Source: Pirellulales bacterium
GTDB taxonomy: Bacteria; Planctomycetota; Planctomycetia; Pirellulales; JANQPP01
NCBI GenBank assembly: GCA_028289405.1
Contig: JANQPP010000066.1
Coordinates: 1-44,551, forward strand
DNA: 44,551 bases
Direction of reading: 5' to 3'
The notes under the pieces are model-generated. The model was not told where the DNA came from. It worked only from the letters and a program-made list of their open reading frames with translations, and searched no databases. Position 1 is the stretch's first letter; the number at the start of each line of letters is the position of its first letter. The position numbers and the translations under genes were made by a program. Of the stretch, positions 8,369 to 19,163 are shown piece after piece.

Positions 8369-8604
8369 GAAGGAGGGGGAGCATGCCCAGAAACGATTTG
8401 GCGCACGGAGGTGCTGGAACGGCTGAGTGACCTGTTCACGACCCGCGACGTGTCGGGCGACATCCGCAGTGACAATGGCCCCGAGTTCACGGCCAAGAAG
8501 GCGCGAGACTGGCTGGAACGGGTGAAGAGGTGAAAACCTTGTTTATCGAGCCAGGCAGTCCTTGGGAAAACGGCTACATCGAACTTTTCAGGATTGTATA
8601 CATT
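8369..8604 (+). pseudogene. IS3-family transposase (OrfB integrase core) fragment, frameshifted
   Basis: One frame reads TEVLERLSDLF, then DIRSDNGPEFTAKKARDWLE, and hits a stop at 8530-8532. The next frame continues as KTLFIEPGSPWENGYIEL. Together they form the middle of the DDE integrase core of IS3-type OrfB, with the second Asp in RSDNGPEF and the catalytic Glu in ENGYIE. Both ends are missing and the two halves are out of frame, so the element is dead. After about 8600 the similarity ends abruptly. Confidence 0.85.
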
Positions 8605-9041
8605 GACGAAGGAATAAACCGGGCACACGACGTAAAAGGCAATCGCGACATCAGCGTTCGAAAGACAATCGTCTATAATAAATTACGGTTCGACATGTGT
8701 AGGCTAGTGCAGGCCCACCCGCAATCGAACGTCAATATAGCTGAACTTCCATTCGATTTTTCAACGAAATCGTGTGGCGCAAGTGCCGATGCAGTCGTTT
8801 CGCCATCTTCTTGATGGGGCCGGTCCCTGGATGAACGCCGGTGGAGTACTGCTCCCTGTCGTGGTTGCTTACACTATCTTACGTGCATGGGTGATGATGG
8901 GACGGAAGCAATCAGGATTCCGCCAAGCTCCGTTGCTCGTTCCCGCCGTCCTATCTGCTGGCGCCAGGTTTCGGGAGCGACGATCATCTTCGCGGCTTGG
9001 CTCTGCGCATCGGGGTCAGTAGTCAACAAGGGGGTTTCCTC

Positions 9042-9155
9042 GTGAAGACGCTTCCCGCCTGGTGTGCCGTGGTTGCCTATGTAACACTGACGTTCTGGTT
9101 TTGGCCTCGGACGATAAATGATGCACAGACGCAATGGTTACTATCACAATTCTAG
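9042..9155 (+). CDS. Possible 37-residue membrane peptide
   Basis: GTG start and TAG stop. The predicted peptide is one membrane helix (AWCAVVAYVTLTFWFW, about residues 6-21) and a short polar tail. It ends 15 bases before the better supported 63-residue membrane protein, which suggests one transcript. No clear ribosome site precedes the GTG. The family is unknown. It could be a real small membrane protein or a chance frame. Confidence 0.35.
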   Translation: MKTLPAWCAVVAYVTLTFWFWPRTINDAQTQWLLSQF

Positions 9156-9170
9156 GGGGGGAAGCTGACA

Positions 9171-9362
9171 ATGAATAATACCAATCAACTCAGCCAGATG
9201 ATTACCGCGAGTGCGGTCACGGGTGGAGTTTCAGGCGGCTTGGTGGCTGCAATGAATCTCTCCGTTGGCGAATCAGTGGGTTTGGCTGTTATCGTCAGCC
9301 TCATCGTTGGCGGGATCATCCATATTGCTTCTCGTTTTTTTGCTAGGAAAGACACTGCGTGA
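9171..9362 (+). CDS. Small membrane protein of unknown function (63 residues)
   Basis: The ATG follows a strong purine-rich ribosome site (GGGGGGGAAG, about seven bases away), which is the main support. The protein has a polar N-terminus (NNTNQLSQ), a Gly/Ala/Val-rich first hydrophobic stretch (about 10-28), a second helix (about 33-54) and a basic tail ending ARKDTA. Size, two hydrophobic segments and Lys/Arg end recall holins and small membrane toxins, but many unrelated small proteins look the same. No phage or antitoxin gene is recognisable beside it. Function unknown. Confidence 0.6.
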   Translation: MNNTNQLSQMITASAVTGGVSGGLVAAMNLSVGESVGLAVIVSLIVGGIIHIASRFFARKDTA

Positions 9363-9556
9363 TCACGATGGCGACAATCGCCTTGTATCTCTTCACGCGA
9401 GAATCTAAAAGCCAACGGACAAAAACTTCACTGACTTTCGTCCATCGGCGTTTCACGGCCGCTGGACACCGAATTTCGTGGATGCTGAGGTGTTTTGTCT
9501 CCAAACCCAAAATAATTGCTCGAAAGAGACAGTCCATCGAAATGCAAGGTACAACC

Positions 9557-10195
9557 ATGAACGAAATCGAACGCAGAATCGAGTATCTTGAAAAGTGGAA
9601 CTGTCGCTGGAGAAATGGGGCGGCAGTTCTGTTCTGTATTTTGTTCGTGGTGATTACCGTTGCCGCGAGATTGCCGGAAGACGTGGCCGACGTCATGCGG
9701 GCCAAGAGGATCGAAGTGCTCGGCCCAACAGGCGAGCCGGCCATTGTCTTAGAGGGCGGGGCACAGGGGGCTTCTCTGACCCTTACGGCTCGCGGCGACG
9801 ACGGCCAACGGGCGGTTGCATTGTCGGCGTCACATGACGGCGCCAGTCTCATGTTGATGCAAAACAAAGAATCACCGTTGTTCTCTGTGTTAACTGATGA
9901 CACTGGTTCCGTCATGGCGCTATTCGACGGGCGTGACGTCAGTCGCGATGCAAGGTGTATTCTCCTTCGCACTGTGCGACCTTCCGATCGATACCAGGAA
10001 GGCGCCTTCGTCGTTCTGGGAAGGGGAGGAGCACATACGCGAAGCGACATCGACGCCATGTTGACGGTGCGCGATCCGGACAATCGAGTGGCGGTTATGT
10101 TAGGCGATTTCATTGCAGATGGCGTCACATTGCAAGCGAATGACGGCAAGATCGAGCTTCTGGACGGCAGTGACCACACCAAGCCGGCAGAGTGA
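9557..10195 (+). CDS. Single-pass anchored protein with Gly-rich beta-repeat-like ectodomain
   Basis: 212 residues from the ATG at 9557, which has AAGG eight bases upstream; the open frame starts earlier without ribosome sites. A short charged helix (NEIERRIEYLEKW) comes before one membrane helix (about 16-35). The outer part has repeated short strands of the type EVLGPTGEPAIVLEGG, SLTLTARGDDG, VALSASHDG and LQANDGKIELLDG, which look like a repetitive beta structure. I recall similar proteins in many bacteria (coiled coil, helix, then a VVGxxGxPRAxL pattern) with no assigned function. The next gene begins 24 bases later, so the two are probably cotranscribed. Confidence 0.75.
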   Translation: MNEIERRIEYLEKWNCRWRNGAAVLFCILFVVITVAARLPEDVADVMRAKRIEVLGPTGEPAIVLEGGAQGASLTLTARGDDGQRAVALSASHDGASLMLMQNKESPLFSVLTDDTGSVMALFDGRDVSRDARCILLRTVRPSDRYQEGAFVVLGRGGAHTRSDIDAMLTVRDPDNRVAVMLGDFIADGVTLQANDGKIELLDGSDHTKPAE

Positions 10196-10219
10196 ATTGA
10201 AGTGATCGACATCTGAGTC

Positions 10220-11809
10220 ATGGCGTATCAGCTAGCTTCAAGCATTGTCCGTCGCATGGGCTCTTTGGCTGCACGTTGGGCATACACGGTCTTGACTGCG
10301 GCGACGTTGAGTTTGTCTGCAATAGGCGTCATGCGGCCAGTGCAAGCCGAAGTAATGTCTCCAACTTCGTTATCAGACGATGATTTCCATCGAATCGACG
10401 CCTACATTGAGAGCCAGCTTGCTGACACCGGTATTCCTGGAGCCGCGCTGGTGATTGTCGAGGGTGACCAGATCACTCACGTGCGAGGTTATGGAGTTGC
10501 AGGCGAGGATGGGAGGCCTGTTACCGCCGAGTCGGGATTCTATATTGGTTCGCTTACAAAGTCGTTTACGGCCGTCGCCATTATGCAGCTTGTAGAAGCG
10601 GAGCACGTTGAGTTAGATGCTCCAGTTCAGAAGTACCTTCCTTGGTTTCACGTTGCAGACCCTCGGGCATCGTCCCAACTAAAAGTAAAGCACCTTCTTA
10701 ATCACACGAGCGGCTTCTCAACCTACTCAGGGCGAACTCACTTGACCGATAGCGACACTTCCACCGCAGCGATTGAGCGGCGAGTTCGCGCACTTGGCAA
10801 TACTGAACTTGCGCGACCAGTCGGTGCCGCTTACCAATACAGCAACGCCAACTATGTGGTGCTAGGAGCGATCATTGAAGCTGTCTCTGGGCAAAGCTAT
10901 GAGGAGTACATCGAGCAACACATCTTCGAACCATTAAGCATGACAAGAAGTTATACTTCCGAGGCCGCGGCGAGAAAGGACAATCTTGCTACGGGATTTC
11001 GGTACTGGTTTGGCCAAGCTTTTTCTACGCCGAGTGTTTCACGGCCAAGAGGTGAATTGCCGTCGATGTTTCTTATCTCTTCCGCCCAGGATATGGGTAA
11101 CTATCTCTTGGCGCACATGAACGGCGGCGCGTTTGGTGAAACGCGTCTTCTTTCTGAAAGTGGCGTCTCTCAGCTACATACACCGGAGCGGGGCAGCTTG
11201 AATTATGCCATGGGCTGGGAAGTGAAAATGATTGACAATGTTCAGGCGCTCAACCACATCGGAACAACGCCCACGTTCCAAGCGGGGATGACGATCTTTC
11301 CAGAGCAGCGCAGAGGGTTTGCGCTCCTTATCAATTCTCAAAACCAGCTTTCGGGCCCTGACGTGGCCTCTCTTGTCCCTATGGTTGAGCTGAATATGAT
11401 CGGAGTCATGGCCTTGCCGATCGCCAAAGCCCCAAAGTTGCATTTGAATCTGGCATTGCTCACCGCTCTTTTTGTCGGTCAAACATTTGGGTTCATTTTT
11501 ACCCTTCGAAACGTATTTCGGACGTGCAAATCTCCGCAAGCGCAGTCACGAAGAGGATGCATGGGCATTTCATCGCAAGGATGGCTCTATTTGGCAATCG
11601 ATGTCGGAATCGTTATTGGAATGCTCTGTTGGATCCCACAGTCGAACGAGGCTCCCATCTCGGCGATTTTGCTTTATGCGCCGGATGCCGGTTGGCTAAT
11701 TGTGCTAAATGCCATTCTGGCCATCATGTCGGCGGTTACCGCAATTCTTGTCGCTGCATTGAGTTTTCAGTCTTTCGAACGCGGGAAGTTGATACGGAGT
11801 TCCGCTTAA
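10220..11809 (+). CDS. Serine beta-lactamase-like hydrolase (class C/PBP4* type) with C-terminal membrane domain
   Basis: 529 residues. After a signal peptide or anchor (about 18-43), the catalytic domain shows SxxK as SLTK (Ser111, Lys114), YxN as YSN (Tyr207, Asn209) and HIG (346-348) at the KTG position. These are the three active-site blocks of the serine beta-lactamase-like family, which includes D-aminopeptidases, esterases and penicillin-binding proteins. An extra C-terminal part (about 405-525) has at least three membrane helices separated by an Arg/Lys-rich loop, so the catalytic domain is tethered outside the membrane. Substrate unknown; resistance to beta-lactams should not be assumed. 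Base use is less GC-rich than in the surrounding operons. No clear ribosome site. Confidence 0.9.
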   Translation: MAYQLASSIVRRMGSLAARWAYTVLTAATLSLSAIGVMRPVQAEVMSPTSLSDDDFHRIDAYIESQLADTGIPGAALVIVEGDQITHVRGYGVAGEDGRPVTAESGFYIGSLTKSFTAVAIMQLVEAEHVELDAPVQKYLPWFHVADPRASSQLKVKHLLNHTSGFSTYSGRTHLTDSDTSTAAIERRVRALGNTELARPVGAAYQYSNANYVVLGAIIEAVSGQSYEEYIEQHIFEPLSMTRSYTSEAAARKDNLATGFRYWFGQAFSTPSVSRPRGELPSMFLISSAQDMGNYLLAHMNGGAFGETRLLSESGVSQLHTPERGSLNYAMGWEVKMIDNVQALNHIGTTPTFQAGMTIFPEQRRGFALLINSQNQLSGPDVASLVPMVELNMIGVMALPIAKAPKLHLNLALLTALFVGQTFGFIFTLRNVFRTCKSPQAQSRRGCMGISSQGWLYLAIDVGIVIGMLCWIPQSNEAPISAILLYAPDAGWLIVLNAILAIMSAVTAILVAALSFQSFERGKLIRSSA

Positions 11810-12706
11810 AATTACATCGGTGCGAATGACCTGGGCAATCGCGTTTTCGCTTTGAATACACACTTGCGCGAACTCCTGAAGTCAAATCGCGCTCGATTCA
11901 GTAGTGCATAATGAGCGTGTTTCATTACGCTTGACTTGGCCAGCGAAATAACCGTTCGTCATTCGTCACGAATTAATCCATCGTAGGCCGAAAGTGTCGT
12001 TAAGTTGACTAACCATTTGGATATCCTGGCAAAGATCAACTTGGATCGCGGCGATTTGGTGGCTGCTGACCATCTGTGTGAGCGGCTGACGAAAATCTTT
12101 GCTGGCTACAACGTTTCTTGCAGCAGCGTGACCGTTTTTGGGTATTGAATTGCAATGTGCAAACAGACCTCGAACTCCGTTCTCCCCCAAAGGTCGGCCA
12201 ACTGTTCCGTTTGGGGATGTCCCGAGGCCTCGCGTGCGTGAGCAATGGCGTCTGGAGCGGGATCGAGCTTTGGATGGAAATCGAGTCGCTGTTTCCGGAG
12301 CACAAGCCTCCCCGCTTTGCGGGGCAAGCCGCCAGTGGACAACCGCACGGCCTTCACGTGTTTAGTGCTTTTGCTGAAGACCGGCATCGGCGATGGCCGA
12401 TCGAGCGGACCATCGCCTGGCTGAAGCAATATTCCCAATTTGGCCCGCGACGCGAAAGGCTGCCGCACGTCTACGAGTCATTCGTCACCCTGGCCCACGC
12501 CCTCATCAACTTCAAGCAAATCCCGTTTTGGCCACAAGTTCTGATTTCTGTCGGTACTATGGTAGAGTATTCAACCGGTCATCGCCCCAACGAGATTTTC
12601 GAAATGCACGATACAGATACCAGCCGTTCCGTTCTCGGTTGCTGACGATCGTGCGCACGAGGCGAAGCCGCACTCCCCCCGCACGTCAGGCAAACTCAAG
12701 GAATCC
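11810..12706. other. Gene-poor stretch with a transposase relic
   Basis: Only the decayed transposase piece at about 12363-12560 is recognisable. Upstream, 11987-12147 holds an open frame (containing AKINLDRGDLVAADHLCERL) with no start codon context; the opposite strand over the same bases is also open, so neither is called. The rest shows no gene, RNA or repeat I can support. Confidence 0.5.
12363..12560 (+). pseudogene. C-terminal fragment of an IS5/IS4-like transposase
   Basis: The frame reads RRWPIERTIAWLKQ, then GPRRERLPHVYESFVTLAHA, which resembles the conserved end of IS5-type DDE transposases (RWxVERTxAWL, then an Arg-rich turn, a Tyr and a hydrophobic FVxLA helix). The Glu of IERT would be the catalytic acid. 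The frame is open further upstream but shows nothing recognisable there, and the element ends are missing. It is a relic lying just before the large Kelch/DUF5060 gene. Confidence 0.65.
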
Positions 12707-16294
<3,588 letters not shown>

Positions 16295-16297
16295 AGT

Positions 16298-16371
16298 ATG
16301 TGGCCGCAACTCAGGATCACGGAACAGACGTTCTGCCGCTGGAAGAAGAAGTTTGCCGGAATGGGCGAGCC
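16298..16371 (+). pseudogene. IS3-family OrfA fragment
   Basis: The short frame reads RITEQTFCRWKKKFAGMGEP, which matches the helix-turn-helix region of IS3/IS911-type OrfA (ISEQTFYRWKxKYGGM). Only about 24 codons remain and they run straight into an IS630-like fragment in the same frame. It begins a few bases after the stop of the DUF5060 gene. Dead relic. Confidence 0.75.
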
Positions 16372-16607
16372 GGTCTATGGCAGCCGAGTTGGGGATCGAA
16401 CTCCGCTGGCTCCTCACAGTGTGCTCGGAATTGAATCCGGTCGAAGAACTCTGGCGGCGGCTCAAAGAAATCATCCGCTACATCCACCAAGCGAATGACT
16501 TTGGGCAAACCGCCGTACTGGCGACCAAAGTCCTCCGCGAGTTCGGCAACCACGACGCCCTGAACAAAGCGGGAATCCTGCCACGAAATTTTTCGTCGGC
16601 TACTTAG
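16372..16607 (+). pseudogene. IS630-like (DDE_3) transposase C-terminal fragment
   Basis: The sequence reads LTVCSELNPVEELWRRLKE, the typical end of IS630-type transposases (normally LPPYSPELNPIExxWxxLK), with the last catalytic Glu in NPVEELW. About 45 codons of tail follow. Upstream it is fused in frame to an unrelated IS3 OrfA piece, showing that two elements met here by insertion or deletion. No start, no N-terminal two thirds, no terminal repeats recognised. Confidence 0.75.
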
Positions 16608-16730
16608 AATTTTCACCGGAGAGTTCTTGAGAGCTCGTTGCTTTACGTAGGCGATTTTTCGAGAAATCTTAGCTGAGTAGACAAATCAGCGTCGCGGGTG
16701 CGTCTTATCAGTAGGCACACGAGGAACTGC

Positions 16731-17189
16731 ATGGGGTGTCCATGGCGTGAAATCTTTGACCGGCACGGGCCCGCGCTGGTGCTTTATGCACGGCAGTGGG
16801 CTGGCGTGCCCAGCGACGCCGAGGACATCGTGCAAGAGGCGTTTTTGAAGATGATTCGACGAGCTAAATTTCCAGATGATCCAGTTGCCTACTTGTTCGC
16901 CACGGTTCGGCGTGCCGCCCTCGATCAACGGCGGTGCACAGCTCGAAGAAACGCACGCGAGCAACAGGCCGCGGCGCAACGCCCGTGGTTCGATACACCG
17001 TCGATCGCGCTGGAAGAAAATGAGTCGATCGAAGCCGGCTTGCGTTCCCTTCCCGAGCCGCAAAGGGAGGTTGTAGTCATGAAGATCTGGGGCGGGTTGA
17101 CCTTTGCTGCTATTGGGCAGGTATTGGAAATCTCGCCCAACACCGCCGCGTCACGCTATCGCTATGCCATAAAGGCGCTGGGGGAATAA
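16731..17189 (+). CDS. ECF-type RNA polymerase sigma factor
   Basis: 152 residues from the ATG at 16731, chosen because GAGGA lies eight bases upstream; a GTG 11 codons earlier is less likely. Region 2 shows DAEDIVQEAFLKMIRR (core binding and -10 recognition), and region 4 shows LPEPQREVVVMKIWGGLTFA and IGQVLEISPNTAASRYRYA, a helix-turn-helix for the -35 element. There is no region 3, as in ECF factors. It directs RNA polymerase to a small set of promoters, normally in response to an envelope signal passed on by an anti-sigma factor. The next gene (32 bases on) encodes a small membrane protein that could be that partner. Confidence 0.93.
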   Translation: MGCPWREIFDRHGPALVLYARQWAGVPSDAEDIVQEAFLKMIRRAKFPDDPVAYLFATVRRAALDQRRCTARRNAREQQAAAQRPWFDTPSIALEENESIEAGLRSLPEPQREVVVMKIWGGLTFAAIGQVLEISPNTAASRYRYAIKALGE

Positions 17190-17221
17190 CTCGACGCTGG
17201 ATCTAGACGAGAGGCAGCCTC

Positions 17222-17671
17222 ATGAACGGGCGCGATCAAGAGATTGAGGCAAAGCTTTCTGCGATGCAGCCGACACGACCATCGCAGAACTTGGCTGACC
17301 AAATTGCGCGGATCATTGCGGAAGAAGAGACGAATTCATCCGCGGCGTGGCGAATCGTCGCCACGCAACCGTCTGTGCTGTGGCCGGCCGTCGCCGCGGT
17401 GACCGTCATGTTGATTCTGCTAGCGGTACTTTGGGATTCGACGCCACAAGAAATTCCCCAGGTAGCGCGGAGCAATCCGAAGATCCAAGCAAAGCTGCCT
17501 CAAGCGGTGGATGGTGTGCTCCGCGCTCTGCCCACAATGGGCGCCTATAGCAGCGCCCTACGGACTTCGCCCGAAAGGTTTGACGCGCTGCTCCGGCAAC
17601 ACGTGGAATGGCCGACCGGTCCGGCAATGACTCCATCCGTTGACCAGTTGACCAAGGAGAATCCGTCTTGA
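17222..17671 (+). CDS. Single-pass membrane protein, possible anti-sigma factor
   Basis: 149 residues with GAGAGGC before the ATG. The N-terminal part (1-45) is polar and probably cytoplasmic (EIEAKLSAMQPTRPSQNLAD, ARIIAEEE). One membrane helix spans about 55-72 (AVAAVTVMLILLAVLW). The outer part (about 75-149) is Pro/Ala-rich without a recognisable domain. Its place straight after an ECF sigma gene and its one-helix topology fit an anti-sigma factor, but no zinc-binding HxxxCxxC motif is present and no family match is evident. Its stop overlaps the TTG start of the next gene, so the two are translationally coupled. Confidence 0.7.
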   Translation: MNGRDQEIEAKLSAMQPTRPSQNLADQIARIIAEEETNSSAAWRIVATQPSVLWPAVAAVTVMLILLAVLWDSTPQEIPQVARSNPKIQAKLPQAVDGVLRALPTMGAYSSALRTSPERFDALLRQHVEWPTGPAMTPSVDQLTKENPS

Positions 17672-18852
17672 GAAGCCAAGCAACTATTATGTCATGCATG
17701 CTGACAGTCGTCGTCAGCGTAACGGCCTCGGGCAATATCACCGCGGAGGTAGACGATCTTGGCCAGAATGCGGCGCTTCGATACTGGAAAGCCTTCGCGG
17801 TAATGCCAGATTTAAGTGACGACGAGCGCGAGACCTTGCGAAACCAGCCCGATTCGCCCCTTGGCGAACAAGCACGAGGAATCGTCGCACGGGCTGGCCC
17901 CTCATTGCGGCTCATGCATGTCGGAGCGTTGATTGAGCCGTGCGATTGGGGGAATGATCTGTCCGAGGGATTCGAGCTTCTACTGCCCCATTTGAGCAAG
18001 GCGATCGAGTTGGCGCGAATGGCGACGCTTCGTGCCCACGTGCGAATGGCGGATGGAGATATCGGTGGCGCACGCGACGACTTGCTGGCCACGATGCGGC
18101 TTGCCCACCATGTTAGCGACGACGGTCTATTGATTGATATCCTGGTCGAATGGTCGATTCGCCGGCTGGTAATCAATGCGGCGGCTGCCAATCTCGATAA
18201 GCTGACGGTCGAACAGCGACGGCGTTTAGCCGAAGACCTCGCCGCGCTACCTTCCATGGCCCGTACCATCGACGGAATCCGCGCGGAGAAAACGATCAGC
18301 TACGAGTACATGGCCCGGTTGCTTCGGGCCGGGGAACGCCAACGTGTCATCAAAAATACCTCCATTACGTCGGAAGAGGATCGTCGGTTCGCCATCGCTA
18401 TGGCGGATGCCCTACAGGAGACTGAAGTTTGGAATGCGGCGCTTGCGCAATATGCCGCAACGCTCGATCGGCTGATCACCGATGCGAGCCTTCCTTATGT
18501 GGAGGCAATGCGAAATCTTCAAGCCCTCGAAGCCGAGATCGAGCAACGCAAAAAGAACCTGTACGAAAATCCGCAAGCAAATGCAGCTGACGTTCTCGCG
18601 TGTGCGTTCGCGCCGAGCGTGAGCCGGATATTGACAGAACAGGCCCGCACGGAAATCCATCAATCGCTGCTGGTTGCCGCGATCGTTTATGCCAATGAGG
18701 GCCCCGACGCGGCGGCGAAGGTTGTCTGCCCACTGACCGGCGAACCGTTCGCGATCGATGTAGTTGCCGATCAGCCGAACTGGATCGAGCTGACGAGCAA
18801 CGTGACCGACGCGAATGGTCGTTCAATAAATCTCAAGGCGCGCGTCAAGTAG
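17668..18852 (+). CDS. Secreted protein of unknown function in the ECF sigma operon
   Basis: 394 residues. The start is taken as TTG at 17668: AAGGAGA lies seven bases upstream and the start overlaps the previous stop by four bases (TTGA). An ATG at 17689 has no ribosome site. A signal peptide (about 1-26, with VVVSVTASG) is followed by a largely alpha-helical protein with Leu/Ala/Arg-rich helices and many acidic patches. The pattern GDIGGARDDLLATMRLAHH resembles helical repeats seen in planctomycete exported proteins, but I recognise no named family. The C-terminal end (GEPFAIDVVADQPNWIEL) looks like a small beta domain. Likely a target or sensor partner in the sigma/anti-sigma pathway, by position only. 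Confidence 0.75.
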   Translation: MRSQATIMSCMLTVVVSVTASGNITAEVDDLGQNAALRYWKAFAVMPDLSDDERETLRNQPDSPLGEQARGIVARAGPSLRLMHVGALIEPCDWGNDLSEGFELLLPHLSKAIELARMATLRAHVRMADGDIGGARDDLLATMRLAHHVSDDGLLIDILVEWSIRRLVINAAAANLDKLTVEQRRRLAEDLAALPSMARTIDGIRAEKTISYEYMARLLRAGERQRVIKNTSITSEEDRRFAIAMADALQETEVWNAALAQYAATLDRLITDASLPYVEAMRNLQALEAEIEQRKKNLYENPQANAADVLACAFAPSVSRILTEQARTEIHQSLLVAAIVYANEGPDAAAKVVCPLTGEPFAIDVVADQPNWIELTSNVTDANGRSINLKARVK

Positions 18853-19163
18853 ATAACGGATCCTGTATTCGCCTGCCCTCCAAATCGTGTCGAGTAGACG
18901 TCACGCTTTCGAGCCGACCGTGTCACGAGATCACGAAAGGCGTTTGAAGATCTTTGACGACCAGCGTTGAAGAAGGGTTTCCTTTCGATCTCTGCTCAGG
19001 TGAATCGTTCGTGTGCCGACCACGCATTGAAGCGGCGCGATATTCGGTGGAGAGCCACGCTCGCGGCCAATGTTGTGGAACCGCCAAATTTCCTGTGGTG
19101 GGTACGGGCATGCGAGTGGTCCGTTAGATCAACGAAGCACACGGAATACGAAGAGGTTGAGTT
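18853..19163. other. Intergenic stretch without recognised features
   Basis: About 310 bases between the secreted-protein gene and the prolyl oligopeptidase gene. The only frames are short and out of character. I found no promoter with acceptable boxes and no terminator hairpin with a T tract. It must hold the start signals of the peptidase gene. Confidence 0.4.

Larger units (their letters stand above)
8210..9041. other. Gene-poor stretch with an IS3 relic
   Basis: Apart from the IS3-type transposase relic and an inverted repeat (both listed separately), I see no convincing gene. A GTG-started frame at 8774-9022 has a hydrophobic middle (GGVLLPVVVAYTILRAW) but a low-complexity Arg/Ser tail and no ribosome site, so it is not called. 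TATAAT at 8674-8679 is a good -10 match, but no fitting -35 was found. Base composition is less GC-rich than in the neighbouring operons. Confidence 0.5.
16295..16730. other. Interval between the DUF5060 gene and the ECF sigma gene
   Basis: The first 313 bases hold the two transposase relics listed separately. The remaining stretch (16608-16730) is presumably the leader of the sigma factor operon. I could not find a convincing promoter in it: TTGCTT at about 16638 has no matching -10 at normal spacing. Confidence 0.4.

Noticed and set aside
8774..9022. Frame of 82 codons with a hydrophobic middle
   Set aside because: No ribosome site, GTG start and a Ser/Arg low-complexity end; probably chance.
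11987..12147. Open frame containing AKINLDRGDLVAADHLCERL
   Set aside because: No start codon context, and the opposite strand is open over the same bases with equal plausibility. It might be a gene remnant but cannot be supported.
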